Positions 43,477 to 56,893 of a stretch of DNA of 64,000 nt are shown in pieces. The notes beneath the pieces were generated by a model. The model saw only the letters and a list, made by a program, of their open reading frames with translations. It was not told the origin of the DNA and ran no database searches. The position numbers and the translations under genes are program-made. Source of the stretch: Bathymodiolus brooksi (lineage: Eukaryota > Mollusca > Bivalvia > Mytilida > Modiolidae); the NCBI GenBank assembly GCA_963680875.1, contig OY804579.1, positions 25,839,804 through 25,903,803 of the forward strand, given 5' to 3'. How positions within the stretch are numbered: the first letter of the stretch is position 1; each line of letters begins with the position of its first letter.

Positions 43477-43912
43477 AAAATAATTGCTTTCATTCAAGTG
43501 AAGGTAGACACACCGCCAGCATTGTAAAACATTCCACCACATACAATATTTGTGATCATGCATGAAGGGACTGTTTGTTTGACTTCATTGAGTAATGAGG
43601 TTAAATCAATGATTCAGTCAGTGCTCGTCATTTTCGTAATTGACGAATGCATTTTAATTTTGACGATTACTTTTTTAGAGCAATTCGCCACCTAAAATTG
43701 TTTGAAAAACATAAAATTTATCATTAATCTCTGACATGTTTATGACCCACACCAATTAAACACAGGTAACATCTATTGAATTACGTAATCAAAATAATTA
43801 AGAATTTACAAAGGTGTGATAATTACCTGATCAACTTGCTAGGGCTCGTATTACATGGCAATTCGGGTGAAGAAATCAACTTGTAATTTTGAATAGTCGC
43901 CCGTGTATTTTT

Positions 43913-44195
43913 ACCACGTGTCATTTATGAAAATGTCGATATCATGTTTATTGAAATATATCGTCTTTATTAAGTATTTTGAAAGTGATGTTCTTGAAAA
44001 GTTATACATTTTAAAAGAAACTTTACAAATAAAAATGGCACCATCGGAAGAAGGACGCAATCCACAGTGCTATCCGAAATTGGTAAAGGTTCACCGAAGC
44101 TACTTTTAGCCAAATGAACTTTTGTTTTATTTTTACTTATTTCTGTGACATGAAATCTTAGTTCTCATGTTTAATATGTTCATTTATCGGTAATT
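43913..44195. repeat. Dispersed repeat shared with 35911-36175
   Basis: It starts CCACGTGTCATTTATGAA and follows the same block order as the copy in LSM11 intron 1, with small indels. Divergence suggests both are old. Confidence 0.6.
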
Positions 44196-44972
44196 TGTGC
44201 CACATTCCTTTGAAGTGTGCCGATAGATAAAGCTAGGGTCGACGTACTAGACCATATCAGAAATTTATTGGGTCAGTTCATCATTTGACATGCGCTGACC
44301 AATGCAGAAGGATATGTACTGTGACACAATTGTGCTAGGTCAATGTCGGTCATCACTAATGAAAACAATGATGTCACGATGTTTCGGGAAGTAAATTGAA
44401 AAATGCGGTTGTTTGCAATGAAATATTCAATTGAATTTGAAGAAGAAATAAATTAATATAATTCACTTTGTTTCCACGGTAAATCCCTATTAATTGCATT
44501 ACATCTTGGCGAGATTTCCAGAAGGAAATCGTCTGCTATACATGTCAATGGATCCATACAGTAGCCAAAATCTACAAAAATACATACAACATGAACTATG
44601 TGCAGATGATCAACTAAACAAATCTAGATGTCTTGATGTTCTATTTGCCATATACACCAGCTACTAAAAAGTACTAAGACTCAAAATAAACAAAGTACTT
44701 ATCCAGTAACCAGGAAAATGACAATCTTTTCTACGCCTACAATGTAGACCATTATTTGATGGTATTATGTTCCTCACGGCATGTGATGTTGATTTTATCT
44801 TAAAATGTGAATGAATACACATATCCGGTAGAAGTATGTGGAATGTTTACCTGTCGAGAACGAAAGTACACCATGAGATGACGCACAGCATACACAACGT
44901 GTGCCGCACATTATTATGTGTACACAGAAAAAAAACCTGTTACTTCTACTTTAGCGGACCCCACAAAAAGTA

Positions 44973-44990
44973 CTAACCCTAACCCTAACT
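44973..44990 (-). repeat. Short interstitial telomere-like run
   Basis: CTAACCCTAACCCTAACT, under three copies of the metazoan TTAGGG repeat; it may be chance. Confidence 0.5.
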
Positions 44991-45906
44991 GTCATATCCG
45001 CATGGCAACGAAATGAAAGGTTATGGGTCATGCGTGTCGATTATTACAATATCTGACTTCTGGGATCCGACAGAGTAGATTCTACCCCCCAAAAAAATAC
45101 AACATTAAATAAAACAAAACTGTCATTCATTTTTTTTCTCAGTTTACAGTATGTCGCTTTTGTTTCTATTTTTTGTCCGGAATACTACTATTAAAACAGG
45201 AAAATGCGTATTATAGTTAATATTTATAGGTTGCACAAATATTAAAAATCAAACGCCCTTAAATCGGACAGTGATTTACGATAATGACGTCAGTGGACGC
45301 CGATTTGAGGAGTGGACATCGATTAGAGACTGGACGTCGATCTGAGTATCATATATGAGAAGGTTGAAATGCACAGGATGCTTCAGATTTGTAACAATCC
45401 ACATCCGGATTACAATTGCAATCTATTTATAGAACTTGGTGAAGGTCTGCAATTAAAAAAAATAATAACTACAGTATTTTTATTCCAATTGCAGCAATTT
45501 GATTATGAGGTCTGAGAAATAGTAATGTATGTGGTACATTGTATTAGACTAAACCAAAGTAATATTTCAGAAAAGGAGAGGGAGGGGGGGTATTACAATA
45601 TGTGTGGTATTAGATCAAAATGGTGGCAATGTTATGAGATACAGCAGCAGTCAGAACTCTCACTTTGAGAAGCTTACAGTTGATTTTATTGATCAATTGG
45701 TGGCTATAGTATGTTCCCATCCTAGGAAGTTTCTCCTAACCTTTCTATCTTCATTACTAACTAATAAGGACAATATAAATGCAAAATAACTGATCATAAG
45801 ATTATTATATTCTTCTTTATTCATAATTAGAAAAAAAATACTGTTCCTCAAAAGTCACTAATGCTCTCAAAATCCTGGCTGAATCCCTGCAAATAAATTA
45901 GATATA

Positions 45907-48900
45907 ATAACATAGCATTGTATTGTCTGGGTGGTTAATCACATGTTTGACATTGTATTGTCTGGTTGGTTGATCAGATGTTTGACATTGTATTGTCTGG
46001 GTGGTTGATCAGATGTTTGACATTGTATTGTCTGGTTGGTTAATCAGATGTTTGACATTGTATTGTCTGGTTGGTTAATCAGATGTTTGACATTGTATTG
46101 TCTGGTTGGTTGATCAGATGTTTGACATTGTATTGTCTGGGTGGTTGATCAGATGTTTGACATTGTATTGTCTGGATCACATGTTTGACATTGTAATGTC
46201 TGGTTGGTTAATCAGATGTTTGACTAACATAGCATTGTATTGTCTGGTTGGTTAATCACATGTTTGACATTGTATTGTCTGGTTGGTTAATCAGATGTTT
46301 GACTAACATAGCATTGTATTGTCTGGTTGGTTAATCACATGTTTGACTAACATAGCATTGTATTGTCTGGTTGGTTAATCAGATGTTTGACATTGTATTG
46401 TCTGGTTGGTTAATCACATGTTTGACATTGTATTGTCTGGTTGGTTAATCACATGTTTGACATTGTATTGTCTGGTTGGTTAATCACATGTTTGACATTG
46501 TATTGTCTGGTTGGTTAATCAGATGTTTGACTAACATAGCATTGTATTGTCTGGTTGGTTAATCACATGTTTGACATTGTAATGTCTGGTTGGTTAATCA
46601 GATGTTTGACATTGTATTGTCAGGTTGGTTAATCAGATGTTTGACTAACATAGCATTGTATTGTCTGGTTGGTTAATCACATGTTTGATATTGTATTGTC
46701 TGGTTGGTTAATCACATGTTTTACATTGCATTGTCTGGTTGGTTAATCAGATGTTTGACATTGTATTGTCTGGTTGGTTAATCACATGTTTGACATTGTA
46801 TTGTCTTGTTGGTTGATCAGATGTTTGACATTTTATTGTCTGGTTGGTTGATCAGATGTTTGACATTGTATTGTCTGGTTGGTTAATCGCATGTTTGACA
46901 TTGTATTGTCTGGTTGGTTAATCACATGTTTGACATTGTATTGTCTGGTTGGTTGATCAGATGTTTGACATTGTATTGTCTGGTTGGTTGATCAGATGTT
47001 TGACATTGTATTGTCTGGTTGGTTAATCACATGTTTGACATTGTATTGTGTGGTTGGTTGATCACATGTTTGATGTTGTATTGTCTGGTCGGTAGATCAG
47101 ATGTTTGACATTGTATTGTCTGGTTGGTTAATCACATGTTTGACATTGTATTGTCTGGTTGGTTGATCAGATGTTTGACATTGTATTGTCTGGTTGGTTA
47201 ATCACATGTTTGACATTGTAATGTCTGGTTGGTTAATCAGATGTTTGACATTGTATTGTCAGGTTGGTTAATCAGATGTTTGACTAACATAGCATTGTAT
47301 TGTCTGGTTGGTTAATCAGATGTTTGACTAACATAGCATTGTATTGTCTGGTTGGTTAATTACATGTTTGACATTGCATTGTCTGGTTGGTTAATCAGAT
47401 GTTTGACATTGTATTGTCTGGTTGGTTAATCACATGTTTGACATTGTATTGTCTGGTTGGTTGATCAGATGTTTGACATTGTATTGTCTGGTTGGTTGAT
47501 CAGATGTTTGACATTGTATTGTCTGGTTGGTTAATCACATGTTTGACATTGTATTGTATGGTTGGTTAATCACATGTTTGACATTGTATTGTCTGGTTGG
47601 TTAATCACATGTTTGACATTGTATTGTCTGGTTGGTTGATCAGATGTTTGACATTGTATTGTCTGGTTGGTTAATCAGATGTTTCACATTGTATTGTCTG
47701 GTTGGTTAATCACATGTTTGACATTGTATTGTCTGGTTGGTGAATCAGATGTTTGACATTGTATTGTCTGGTTGGTTAATCAGATGTTTGACATTGTATT
47801 GTCTGGTTGGTTAATCACATGTTTGACATTGTATTGTCTGGTTGGTTGATCACATGTTTGACATTGTATTGTCTGGTTGGTTGATCACATGTTTGACATT
47901 GTATTGTCTGGTCGGTTGATCAGATGTTTGACAATGTATTGTCTGGTTGGTTAATCACATGTTTGACATTGTATTGTCAGGTTGGTTAATCACATGTTTG
48001 ACATTGTATTGTCTGGTTGGTTAATCACATGTTTGACATTGTATTGTCTGGTTGGTTGATCAGATGTTTGACATTGTATTGTCTGGTTGGTTAATCACAT
48101 GTTTGACATTGTATTGTCTGGTTGGTTAATCACATGTTTGACATTGTATTGTCTGGTTGGTTGATCAGATGTTTGACATTGTATTGTCTGGTTGGTTAAT
48201 CAGATGTTTGACATTGCATTGTCTGGTTGGTTAATCACATGTTTAACATTGTATTGTCTGGTTGGTGAATCAGATGTTTGACATTGTATTGTCTGGTTGG
48301 TTAATCAGATGTTTTACATTGTATTGTCTGGTTGTTTAATCAGATGTTTGACATTGTATTGTCTGGTTGGTTAATCACATGTTTGACATTGTATTGTCTG
48401 GCTGGTTAATCACATGTTTGACATTGTATTGTCTGGTTGGTTAATCAGATGTTTGACATTGTATTGTCTGGTTGGTTAATCACATGTTTGACATTGTATT
48501 GTCTGGTTGGTTGATCAGATGTTTGACATTGTATTGTCTGGTTGGTTAATCACATGTTTGACATTGTAATGTCTGGTTGGTTAATCAGATGTTTGACATT
48601 GTATTGTCAGGTTGGTTAATCAGATGTTTGACTAGCATAGCATTGTATTGTCTGGTTGGTTAATCACATGTTTGACATTGCATTGTCTGGTTGGTTAATC
48701 AGATGTTTGACATTGTATTGTCTGGTTGGTTAATCACATGTTTGACATTGTATTGTCTGGTTGGTTGATCAGATGTTTGACATTGTATTGTCTGGTTGGT
48801 TGATCAGATGTTTGACATTGTATTGTCTGGTTGGTTAATCACATGTTTGACATTATATTGTCTGGTCGGTTGATCAGATGTTTGACATTGTATTGTCTGG

Positions 48901-51900
48901 TTGGTTAATCACATGTTTGACATTGTATTGTATGGTTGGTTAATCAGATGTTTGACATTGTATTGTCTGGTTGGTGAATCAGATGTTTGACATTGTATTG
49001 TCTGGTTGGTTAATCAGATGTTTGACATTGTATTGTCTGGTTGGTTAATCACATGTTTGACATTGTATTGTCTGGTTGGTTGATCAGATGTTTGACTTTG
49101 TATTGTCTGGTTGGTTAATCACATGTTTGACATTGTATTGTCTGGTTGGTTAATCAGATGTTTGACATTGTATTGTCTGGTTGGTTGATCAGATGTTTGA
49201 CATTGTATTGTCTGGTTGGTTGATAAGATGTTTGACATTGTATTGTCTGGTTGGTTAATCACAAGTTTGACATTGTATTGTCTGGTTGGTTAATCACAAG
49301 TTTGACATTGTATTGTCTGGTTGGTTGATCAGATGTTTGACATTGTATTGTCTGGATCACATGTTTGACATTGTAATGTCTGGTTGGTTAATCAGATGTT
49401 TGACTAACATAGCATTGTATTGTCTGGTTGGTTAATCACATGTTTGACATTGTATTGTCTGGTTGGTTAATCAGATGTTTGACTAACATAGCATTGTATT
49501 GTCTGGTTGGTTAATCACATGTTTGACTAACATAGCATTGTATTGTCTGGTTGGTTAATCAGATGTTTGACATTGTATTGTCTGGTTGGTTAATCACATG
49601 TTTGACATTGTATTGTCTGGTTGGTTAATCACATGTTTGACATTGTATTGTCTGGTTGGTTAATCACATGTTTGACATTGTATTGTCTGGTTGGTTAATC
49701 AGATGTTTGACTAACATAGCATTGTATTGTCTGGTTGGTTAATCACATGTTTGACATTGTAATGTCTGGTTGGTTAATCAGATGTTTGACATTGTATTGT
49801 CAGGTTGGTTAATCAGATGTTTGACTAACATAGCATTGTATTGTCTGGTTGGTTGATCAGATGTTTGACATTGTATTGTCTGGTTGGTTAATCAGATGTT
49901 TGACATTGTATTGTCTGGTTGGTTAATCACATGTTTGACATTGTATTGTCTGGTTGGTTGATCAGATGTTTGACATTGTATTGTCTGGTTGGTTAATCAG
50001 ATGTTTGACATTGCATTGTCTGGTTGGTTAAGCACATGTTTGACATTGTATTGTCTGGTTGGTGAATCAGATGTTTGACATTGTATTGTCTGGTTGGTTA
50101 ATCAGATGTTTGACATTGTATTGTCTGGTTGTTTAATCAGATGTTTGACATTGTATTGTCTGGTTGGTTAATCACATGTTTGACATTGTATTGTCTGGCT
50201 GGTTAATCACATGTTTGACATTGTATTGTCTGGTTGGTTAATCAGATGTTTGACATTGTATTGTCTGGTTGGTTAATCACATGTTTGACATTGTATTGTC
50301 TGGTTGGTTGATCAGATGTTTGACATTGTATTGTCTGGTTGGTTAATCACATGTTTGACATTGTAATGTCTGGTTGGTTAATCAGATGTTTGACATTGTA
50401 TTGTCAGGTTGGTTAATCAGATGTTTGACTAACATAGCATTGTATTGTCTGGTTGGTTAATCACATGTTTGATATTGTATTGTCTGGTTGGTTAATCACA
50501 TGTTTGACATTGCATTGTCTGGTTGGTTAATCAGATGTTTGACATTGTATTGTCTGGTTGGTTAATCACATGTTTGACATTGTATTGTCTGGTTGGTTGA
50601 TCAGATGTTTGACATTGTATTGTCTGGTTGGTTGATCAGATGTTTGACATTGTATTGTCTGGTTGGTTAATCACATGTTTGACATTATATTGTCTGGTCG
50701 GTTGATCAGATGTTTGACATTGTATTGTCTGGTTGGTTAATCAGATGTTTGACATTGTATTGTCTGGTTGGTTAATCACATGTTTGACATTGTATTGTCT
50801 GGTTGGTTGATCAGATGTTTGACTTTGTATTGTCTGGTTGGTTAATCACATGTTTGACATTGTATTGTCTGGTTGGTTAATCAGATGTTTGACATTGTAT
50901 TGTCTGGTTGGTTGATCAGATGTTTGACATTGTATTGTCTGGTTGGTTAATCACAAGTTTGACATTGTATTGTCTGGTTGGTTAATCACAAGTTTGACAT
51001 TGTATTGTCTGGTTGGTTGATCAGATGTTTGACATTGTATTGTCTGGATCACATGTTTGACATTGTAATGTCTGGTTGGTTAATCAGATGTTTGACTAAC
51101 ATAGCATTGTATTGTCTGGTTGGTTAATCACATGTTTGACATTGTATTGTCTGGTTGGTTAATCAGATGTTTGACTAACATAGCATTGTATTGTCTGGTT
51201 GGTTAATCACATGTTTGACTAACATAGCATTGTATTGTCTGGTTGGTTAATCAGATGTTTGACATTGTATTGTCTGGTTGGTTAATCACATGTTTGACAT
51301 TGTATTGTCTGGTTGGTTAATCACATGTTTGACATTGTATTGTCTGGTTGGTTAATCACATGTTTGACATTGTATTGTCTGGTTGGTTAATCAGATGTTT
51401 GACTAACATAGCATTGTATTGTCTGGTTGGTTAATCACATGTTTGACATTGTATTGTCTGGTTGGTTAATCAGATGTTTGACATTGTATTGTCAGGTTGG
51501 TTAATCAGATGTTTGACTAACATAGCATTGTATTGTCTGGTTGGTTAATCACATGTTTGATATTGTATTGTCTGGTTGGTTAATCACATGTTTGACATTG
51601 CATTGTCTGGTTGGTTAATCAGATGTTTGACATTGTATTGTCTGGTTGGTTAATCACATGTTTGACATTGTATTGTCTGGTTGGTTGATCAGATGTTTGA
51701 CATTGTATTGTCTGGTTGGTTGATCAGATGTTTGACATTGTATTGTCTGGTTGGTTAATCACATATTTGACATTGTATTGTCTGGTTGGTTAATCACATG
51801 TTTGACATTGTATTGTCTGGTCGGTTGATCAGATGTTTGACATTGTATTGTCTGGTTGGTTAATCACATGTTTGACATTGTATTGTCTGGTTGGTTAATC

Positions 51901-54087
51901 AGATGTTTGACATTGTATTGTCTGGTTGGTTAATCACATGTTTGACATTGTATTGTCTGGTTGGTTGATCAGATGTTTGACATTGTATTGTCTGGTTGGT
52001 TAATCACATGTTTGACATGGTATTGTCTGGTTGGTTAATCAGATGTTTTACATTGTATTGTCTGGTTGGTTGATCAGATGTTTGACATTGCATTGTCTGG
52101 TTGGTTAATCAGATGTTTGACATTGTATTTTCTGGTTGGTTAATCACATGTTTGACATTGTATTGTCTGGTTGGTGAATCAGATGTTTGACATTGTATTG
52201 TCTGGTTGGTTAATCACATGTTTGACATTGTATTGTCTGGTTGGTTAATCAGATGTTTGACATTGTATTGTCAGGTTGGTGAATCAGATGTTTGACATTG
52301 TATTGTCTGGTTGGTTAATCAGATGTTTGACATTGTATTGTCTGGTTGGTTAATCACATGTTTGACATTGTATTGTCTGGTTGGTTAATCACATGTTTGA
52401 CATTGTATTGTCTGGTTGGTTGATCAGATGTTTGACTTTGTATTGTCTGGTTGGTTAATCACATGTTTGACTAACATAGCATTGTATTGTCTGGTTGGTT
52501 AATCACATGTTTGACATTGTATTGTCTGGTTGGTTGATGGTTGATAAGATGTTTGACATTGTATTGTCTGGTTGGTTAATCACATGTTTGACATTGTATT
52601 GTCTGGTTGGTTAATCACATGTTTGACATTGTATTGTCTGGTTGGTTGATCAGATGTTTGACATTGTATTGTCTGGATCACATGTTTGACATTGTAATGT
52701 CTGGTTGGTTAATCAGATGTTTGACTAACATAGCATTGTATTGTCTAGTTGGTTAATCACATGTTTGACTAACATAGCATTGTATTGTCTGTTTTGTTAA
52801 TCAGATGTTTGACATTGTATTGTCTGGTTGGTTAATCAGATGTTTGACATTGTATTGTCTGGTTGGTGAATCAGATGTTTGACATTGTATTGTCTGGTTG
52901 GTTAATCAGATGTTTGACATTGTATTGTCTGGTTGGTTAATCACATGTTTGACATTGTATTGTCTGGTTGGTTGATCAGATGTTTGACTTTGTATTGTCT
53001 GGTTGGTTAATCACATGTTTGACTAACATAGCATTGTATTGTCTGGTTGGTTAATCACATGTTTGACATTGTATTGTCTGGTTGGTTGATCAGATGTTTG
53101 ACATTGTATTGTCTGGTTGGTTGATAAGATGTTTGACATTGTATTGTCTGGTTGGTTAATCACATGTTTGACATTGTATTGTCTGGTTGGTTAATCACAT
53201 GTTTGACATTGTATTGTCTGGTTGGTTGATCAGATGTTTGACATTGTATTGTCTGGATCACATGTTTGACATTGTAATGTCTGGTTGGTTAATCAGATGT
53301 TTGACTAACATAGCATTGTATTGTCTAGTTGGTTAATCACATGTTTGACTAACATAGCATTGTATTGTCTGGTTGGTTAATCAGATGTTTGACATTGTAT
53401 TGTCTGGTTGGTTAATCACATGTTTGACATTGTATTGTCTGGTTGGTTGATCAGATGTTTGACTAACATAGCATTGTATTGTCTGGTTGGTTAATCACAT
53501 GTTTGACTAACATAGCATTGTATTGTCTGGTTGGTTAATCAGATGTTTGACATTGTATTGTCTGATTGGTTAATCACATGTTTGACATTGTATTGTCTGG
53601 TTGGTTAATCACATGTTTGACATTGTATTGTCTGGTTGGTTAATCACATGTTTGACATTGTAATGTCTGGTTGGTTAATCAGATGTTTGACATTGTATTG
53701 TCAGGTTGGTTAATCAGATGTTTGACTAACATAGCATTGTATTGTCTGGTTGGTTATTCACATGTTTGATATTGTATTGTCTGGTTGGTTAATCACATGT
53801 TTGACATTGTATTGTCTGGTTGGTTAATCAGATGTTTGACATTGTATTGTCTGGTTGGTTAATCACATGTTTGACATTGTATTGTCTGGTTGGTTAATCA
53901 GATGTTTGACATTGTATTGTCTGGTTGGTTAATCAGATGTTTGACATTGTATTGTCTGGTTAGTTAATCAGATGTTTGACATTGTATTGTCTGGTTGGTT
54001 AATCACATGTTTGACATTGTATTGTCTGGTTGGTTAATCACATGTTTGACATTGTATTGTCTGGTTGGTTAATCAGATGTTTGACTG
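45907..54087. repeat. 35-bp minisatellite, about 8.2 kb, with higher-order structure
   Basis: Roughly 230 copies of a 35-bp unit (TGTCTGGTTGGTTAATCA followed by C or G, ATGTTTGACATTGTAT). Variants include a 44-bp form with an extra TAACATAGC, a 28-bp form lacking TTGGTTA, and A/G and C/G polymorphic sites (TTAATCA/TTGATCA, CACATG/CAGATG). Blocks of variants repeat over long distances (see findings). The 35-bp period is not a multiple of three and no open frame crosses the array. Confidence 0.98.
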
Positions 54088-54182
54088 TATTTTCTTTGCT
54101 GGGAGTGGATGACAAAGCTATTAAGTTTATGCCTTTTTTGTTCAATTGGCCAACATCCAGATAAGCTTTTGCCATCATTTAG

Positions 54183-54420
54183 TTGGTTGATAATGGTGTT
54201 TAATGCCACTTTCAACAATATTTCAGCTATATCGTGGCAGTCAGTTTTATTGGTGGAGGAAACTGGACAAAACAATGGACCTGTCACTGACAAACTTTAT
54301 CACATAATGTTGTATTGATTACACCTCGCCTGAATGGGATTCGAATTCACGTTAGTGGTGATAGGTACTGATTGCACAGGTAGTTGTAAATCCAACTACC
54401 ATATGATCACAACCATGACA
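54183..54420 (-). repeat. tRNA-derived SINE (copy 2)
   Basis: The body matches copy 1 at 15355-15633 (CAGTTTCCTCCACCAATAAA and GATATAGCTGAAATATTGTT, minus strand). The head contains GGTAGTTGGATTTACAACTA and a B-box-like GAATTCGAATCCC. It lies about 95 bp beyond the minisatellite. Confidence 0.65.
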
Positions 54421-55339
54421 GCCTCCATACTATCATTTGGCGTCTGTTTTACATCATAAACTTCACATTTAAATCTTCTCCTGAAACCATTGACCCAAAT
54501 TCAACTAAGCTTGGTTGTGATGGTTCTTTTGCAGTCCCCTTTCAAAATTATGTATGATGGCTCACCCTTCATTCAAGATGGCTGCTGTTGTTAAACATAG
54601 AACTTTCTTTAATTGTCTATTGCTGTTTTATTACAAGTCAAATTTAACTGCAGCTTCATGACAATGAGTTTTTAACATATATTCTGGGTTTTTCTGTGAC
54701 ATTTTTCATTCAGCCGATTTATGCAAATTTGGTATACTTTAATAAAATATCACATTTCAATATTCTCCTCTGAAACCATTTAACCAATTTAAACCAAATT
54801 TAGCTGGGATGGTCCCCTTTCAAAATTGTGTCCATCAGCCCCACCATCCATTAAAGATGGCGGCATTACTTAAGGTAAAAATTTCTTTAATTGTCTATTT
54901 CTGCTTTATTGTAAATCAAAAGGAGCTGAAATTTTAGCTGCAGCTACATGGCATTGAGTAGTTCAACATATTTTCACTTTCATTTTCTATAAACTTCAGA
55001 TGTCAAATTGAAAACCGGGTGAGCGATTACAGGCTCCTGTAGTCAAGTTAAAATAGACTCACATGAGAAGAGTTTGAAGATACCAAAGGAGTAATCAGAA
55101 TCTGTATATCGAAGAGGAATAGACAACGCAATGGCCAAAAGAACTAGAGAAAATTGATCTGGTGATCACAGATACCCCCGTGTTCAAAATTTTGAATGAG
55201 CCAATGAAAGGAATGAAACATGTTTTGATTTATCTTACAACTTATTCATTTCATGGCCATCAAAAATTTACAAATTCTTGCTTGCCAAATTAATTGTAAT
55301 CATTTCCTTTTTTGTTTCACTATTTACATCAAAACACTG
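54421..55339. other. Stretch without gene, diverged tandem-core-like units
   Basis: Two loosely similar blocks (54470-54620 and 54755-54900) share TTCTCCTCTGAAACCATT-like and CATTCAAGATGGCTGC / CATTAAAGATGGCGGC words, suggesting old units of another tandem-core repeat. No coding potential. Confidence 0.4.
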
Positions 55340-55715
55340 ATTATAAGACATATGATGGAAACACACTTGTAATGAAGGAATGCTGAGAAAAGTGAACTGG
55401 TGTAACAATTGGTGTAATGTCTCCAGGAAGATCAAAGTTGATGTACATATGGTCTAGAAGTTATCCAAATCTATGTGTTGGTTCAGTGATAAATTGACAG
55501 AATCCATAGTAACGCATGAACTTTGTTAATTTTGATTCTGAACCTGATTTTGATAGAAGGTCTATTTTAAAGTCTCCAGTCACTATTGTAGGCACATTCA
55601 ATTGTGGGATGCAATTCATCACAGAATCCATTTGTTGCAAATATAGGTGAATAACTCGTGAAAGGTAAATGTCAATTCCACCATAATCGAACTTAACCTG
55701 TATTTTATGATCCAC
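55340..55715 (-). pseudogene. Endonuclease/exonuclease/phosphatase (EEP) domain fragment
   Basis: The frame from 55715 to 55461 includes VPTIVTGDFKIDLLSK, KLTKFMRYYGFCQFITEPTH, the GDFN-type and EPTH motifs of EEP nucleases. After one stop the same region continues with LLDHMYINFDLPGDI, matching the (L/I)DHIY block. Such domains occur in LINE-type ORF2 and in Helentron proteins; with tandem-core repeats next to it, a Helentron origin is plausible but unproven. The GDFN Asn position is Lys here. Confidence 0.6.
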
Positions 55716-56310
55716 AGCATTTGTATAAGTTTGAAAAGATTTGGTTGAGCGTTACTTTTATTTTCATCCAGAAACTTTTAAAGTCTCTATCTTCTAAGAG
55801 AAAAAGGGCCATAATTCATGAACGGTAAATGTGAAATACACCATAATCCAATTAACCTGTATTTTATGATATACAGCATAGTGTTAAAGTTTGAAAAGAT
55901 TTAGTTGAGCAGTACTTTAAATAACCTTCGGAAACCTAAAAAGTCCCTATTTTCTCAGAGAAAAAGGGACATAACTCAGGAACGGTAAATGTGAAATACA
56001 CTGTAATCGAAGTTAACCTGCGTTTAATGGTCCACAGCATTGTGTGAAAGTTTGAAAAGATTTGGTTGAGCCATACTTTAAATATCATCCAGAAACCTAA
56101 AAAGTCCCTATTTTCTAAAAGAAAAAGGGTCATAACTCATGAACGGTAAATGTGAAATACACCGTAATCAAACTTAACCTGTATTTTATGGTACACAGCA
56201 ATGTGGGAAAGTTTGAAAAGATTTGGTTGAGCGGTACTAATTATTATCCGGAAACCAAAAGTGTGACGAACGGACGGACGGACATGCGAGGATCCCTTTT
56301 TACCCCAGAC
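55716..56310 (-). repeat. Tandem-core repeat, about 140-bp units (CATAACTCATGAACGG family)
   Basis: Four to five units, each with GAGAAAAAGGGCCATAA, then AACGGTAAATGTGAAATACA, then CTTAACCTGTATTTTATG, then AAAGTTTGAAAAGATTTGGT. The array ends with CGGACGGACGGACATGCGAG and GAGCGGGGATAAAAG. The layout resembles the other tandem-core repeats in the window. Confidence 0.75.
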
Positions 56311-56319
56311 TCTGGTCGA

Positions 56320-56893
56320 GCGGGGATAAAAGGACAAACAACGACCTTCAAAACATACATATAAAACTAAAGATCGTGTAACACGAATCCCACTAAAACT
56401 GGGAGGGGTCAGCAGTTTCTGCTCCACTAGTGACACCAGTCGTGTAAATCTAGTAACAAATCCGGTGATAAGTCGAATGAGGAAAGGACCGGGAAGTGTT
56501 TACGACTAGTGGAACATATCCCTGGTCATTTGTGATAGATATTCCATAATGCTCAACCAAGTCATAGTGGCGACCATAAAACTTTCGTGATGACTTCAAC
56601 TTAACTAAGAGGAACCCTTGGTTTAGTAGCTTCCTTGTTAGCTGAAACCCTCTATCAAGGAAATCCTGATAGGAACCACAAGGTCTGTAATATCGTATCA
56701 ACTGAGAGATATATACTCCACATAATATAATAGAGTAGACGATCGAGGGTTTTTGTGTTTTTAGAAATGGGCTTATATCGATCTTGGATTGAGTTTTTGG
56801 TAATGTTTGAAGTTGTTCAACACTGTTTATAATGAAAACGTCCCACGAAAGTGATGTATTAATTATTTTTTTTTTAAAAGGTGGGGTCCACAA
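56320..56893 (-). pseudogene. Penelope-like RT element, 3' fragment
   Basis: The frame 56893-56450 includes CGVYISQLIRYYRPCGSYQD, FLDRGFQLTRKLLNQGF and KFYGRHYDLVEHYGI, the C-terminal RT block also present at 8227-8853. The 5' half of the frame (residues 1-55) does not align and probably includes a deletion. The sequence after the stop (GAGCAGAAACTGCTGACCCC, GATCTTTAGTTTTATATG) is the family 3' end, also found at 40505-40730. Confidence 0.65.

Larger units (their letters stand above)
43477..45906. other. Region downstream of LSM11, no gene
   Basis: It includes the dispersed repeat at 43913-44195 and a short telomere-like run. AATAAA-type words occur (for example near 44029) but none is clearly the LSM11 poly(A) signal. 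A 61-codon frame at 45604-45789 has no recognisable domain. Confidence 0.45.

Noticed and set aside
44973..44990. Interstitial telomere from a chromosome fusion
   Set aside because: Fewer than three TTAGGG units with no degenerate continuation; it is too short to support this.
45907..54087. CRISPR-like array of short repeats
   Set aside because: The units are contiguous without unique spacers and lie in a eukaryotic genome; it is a minisatellite.
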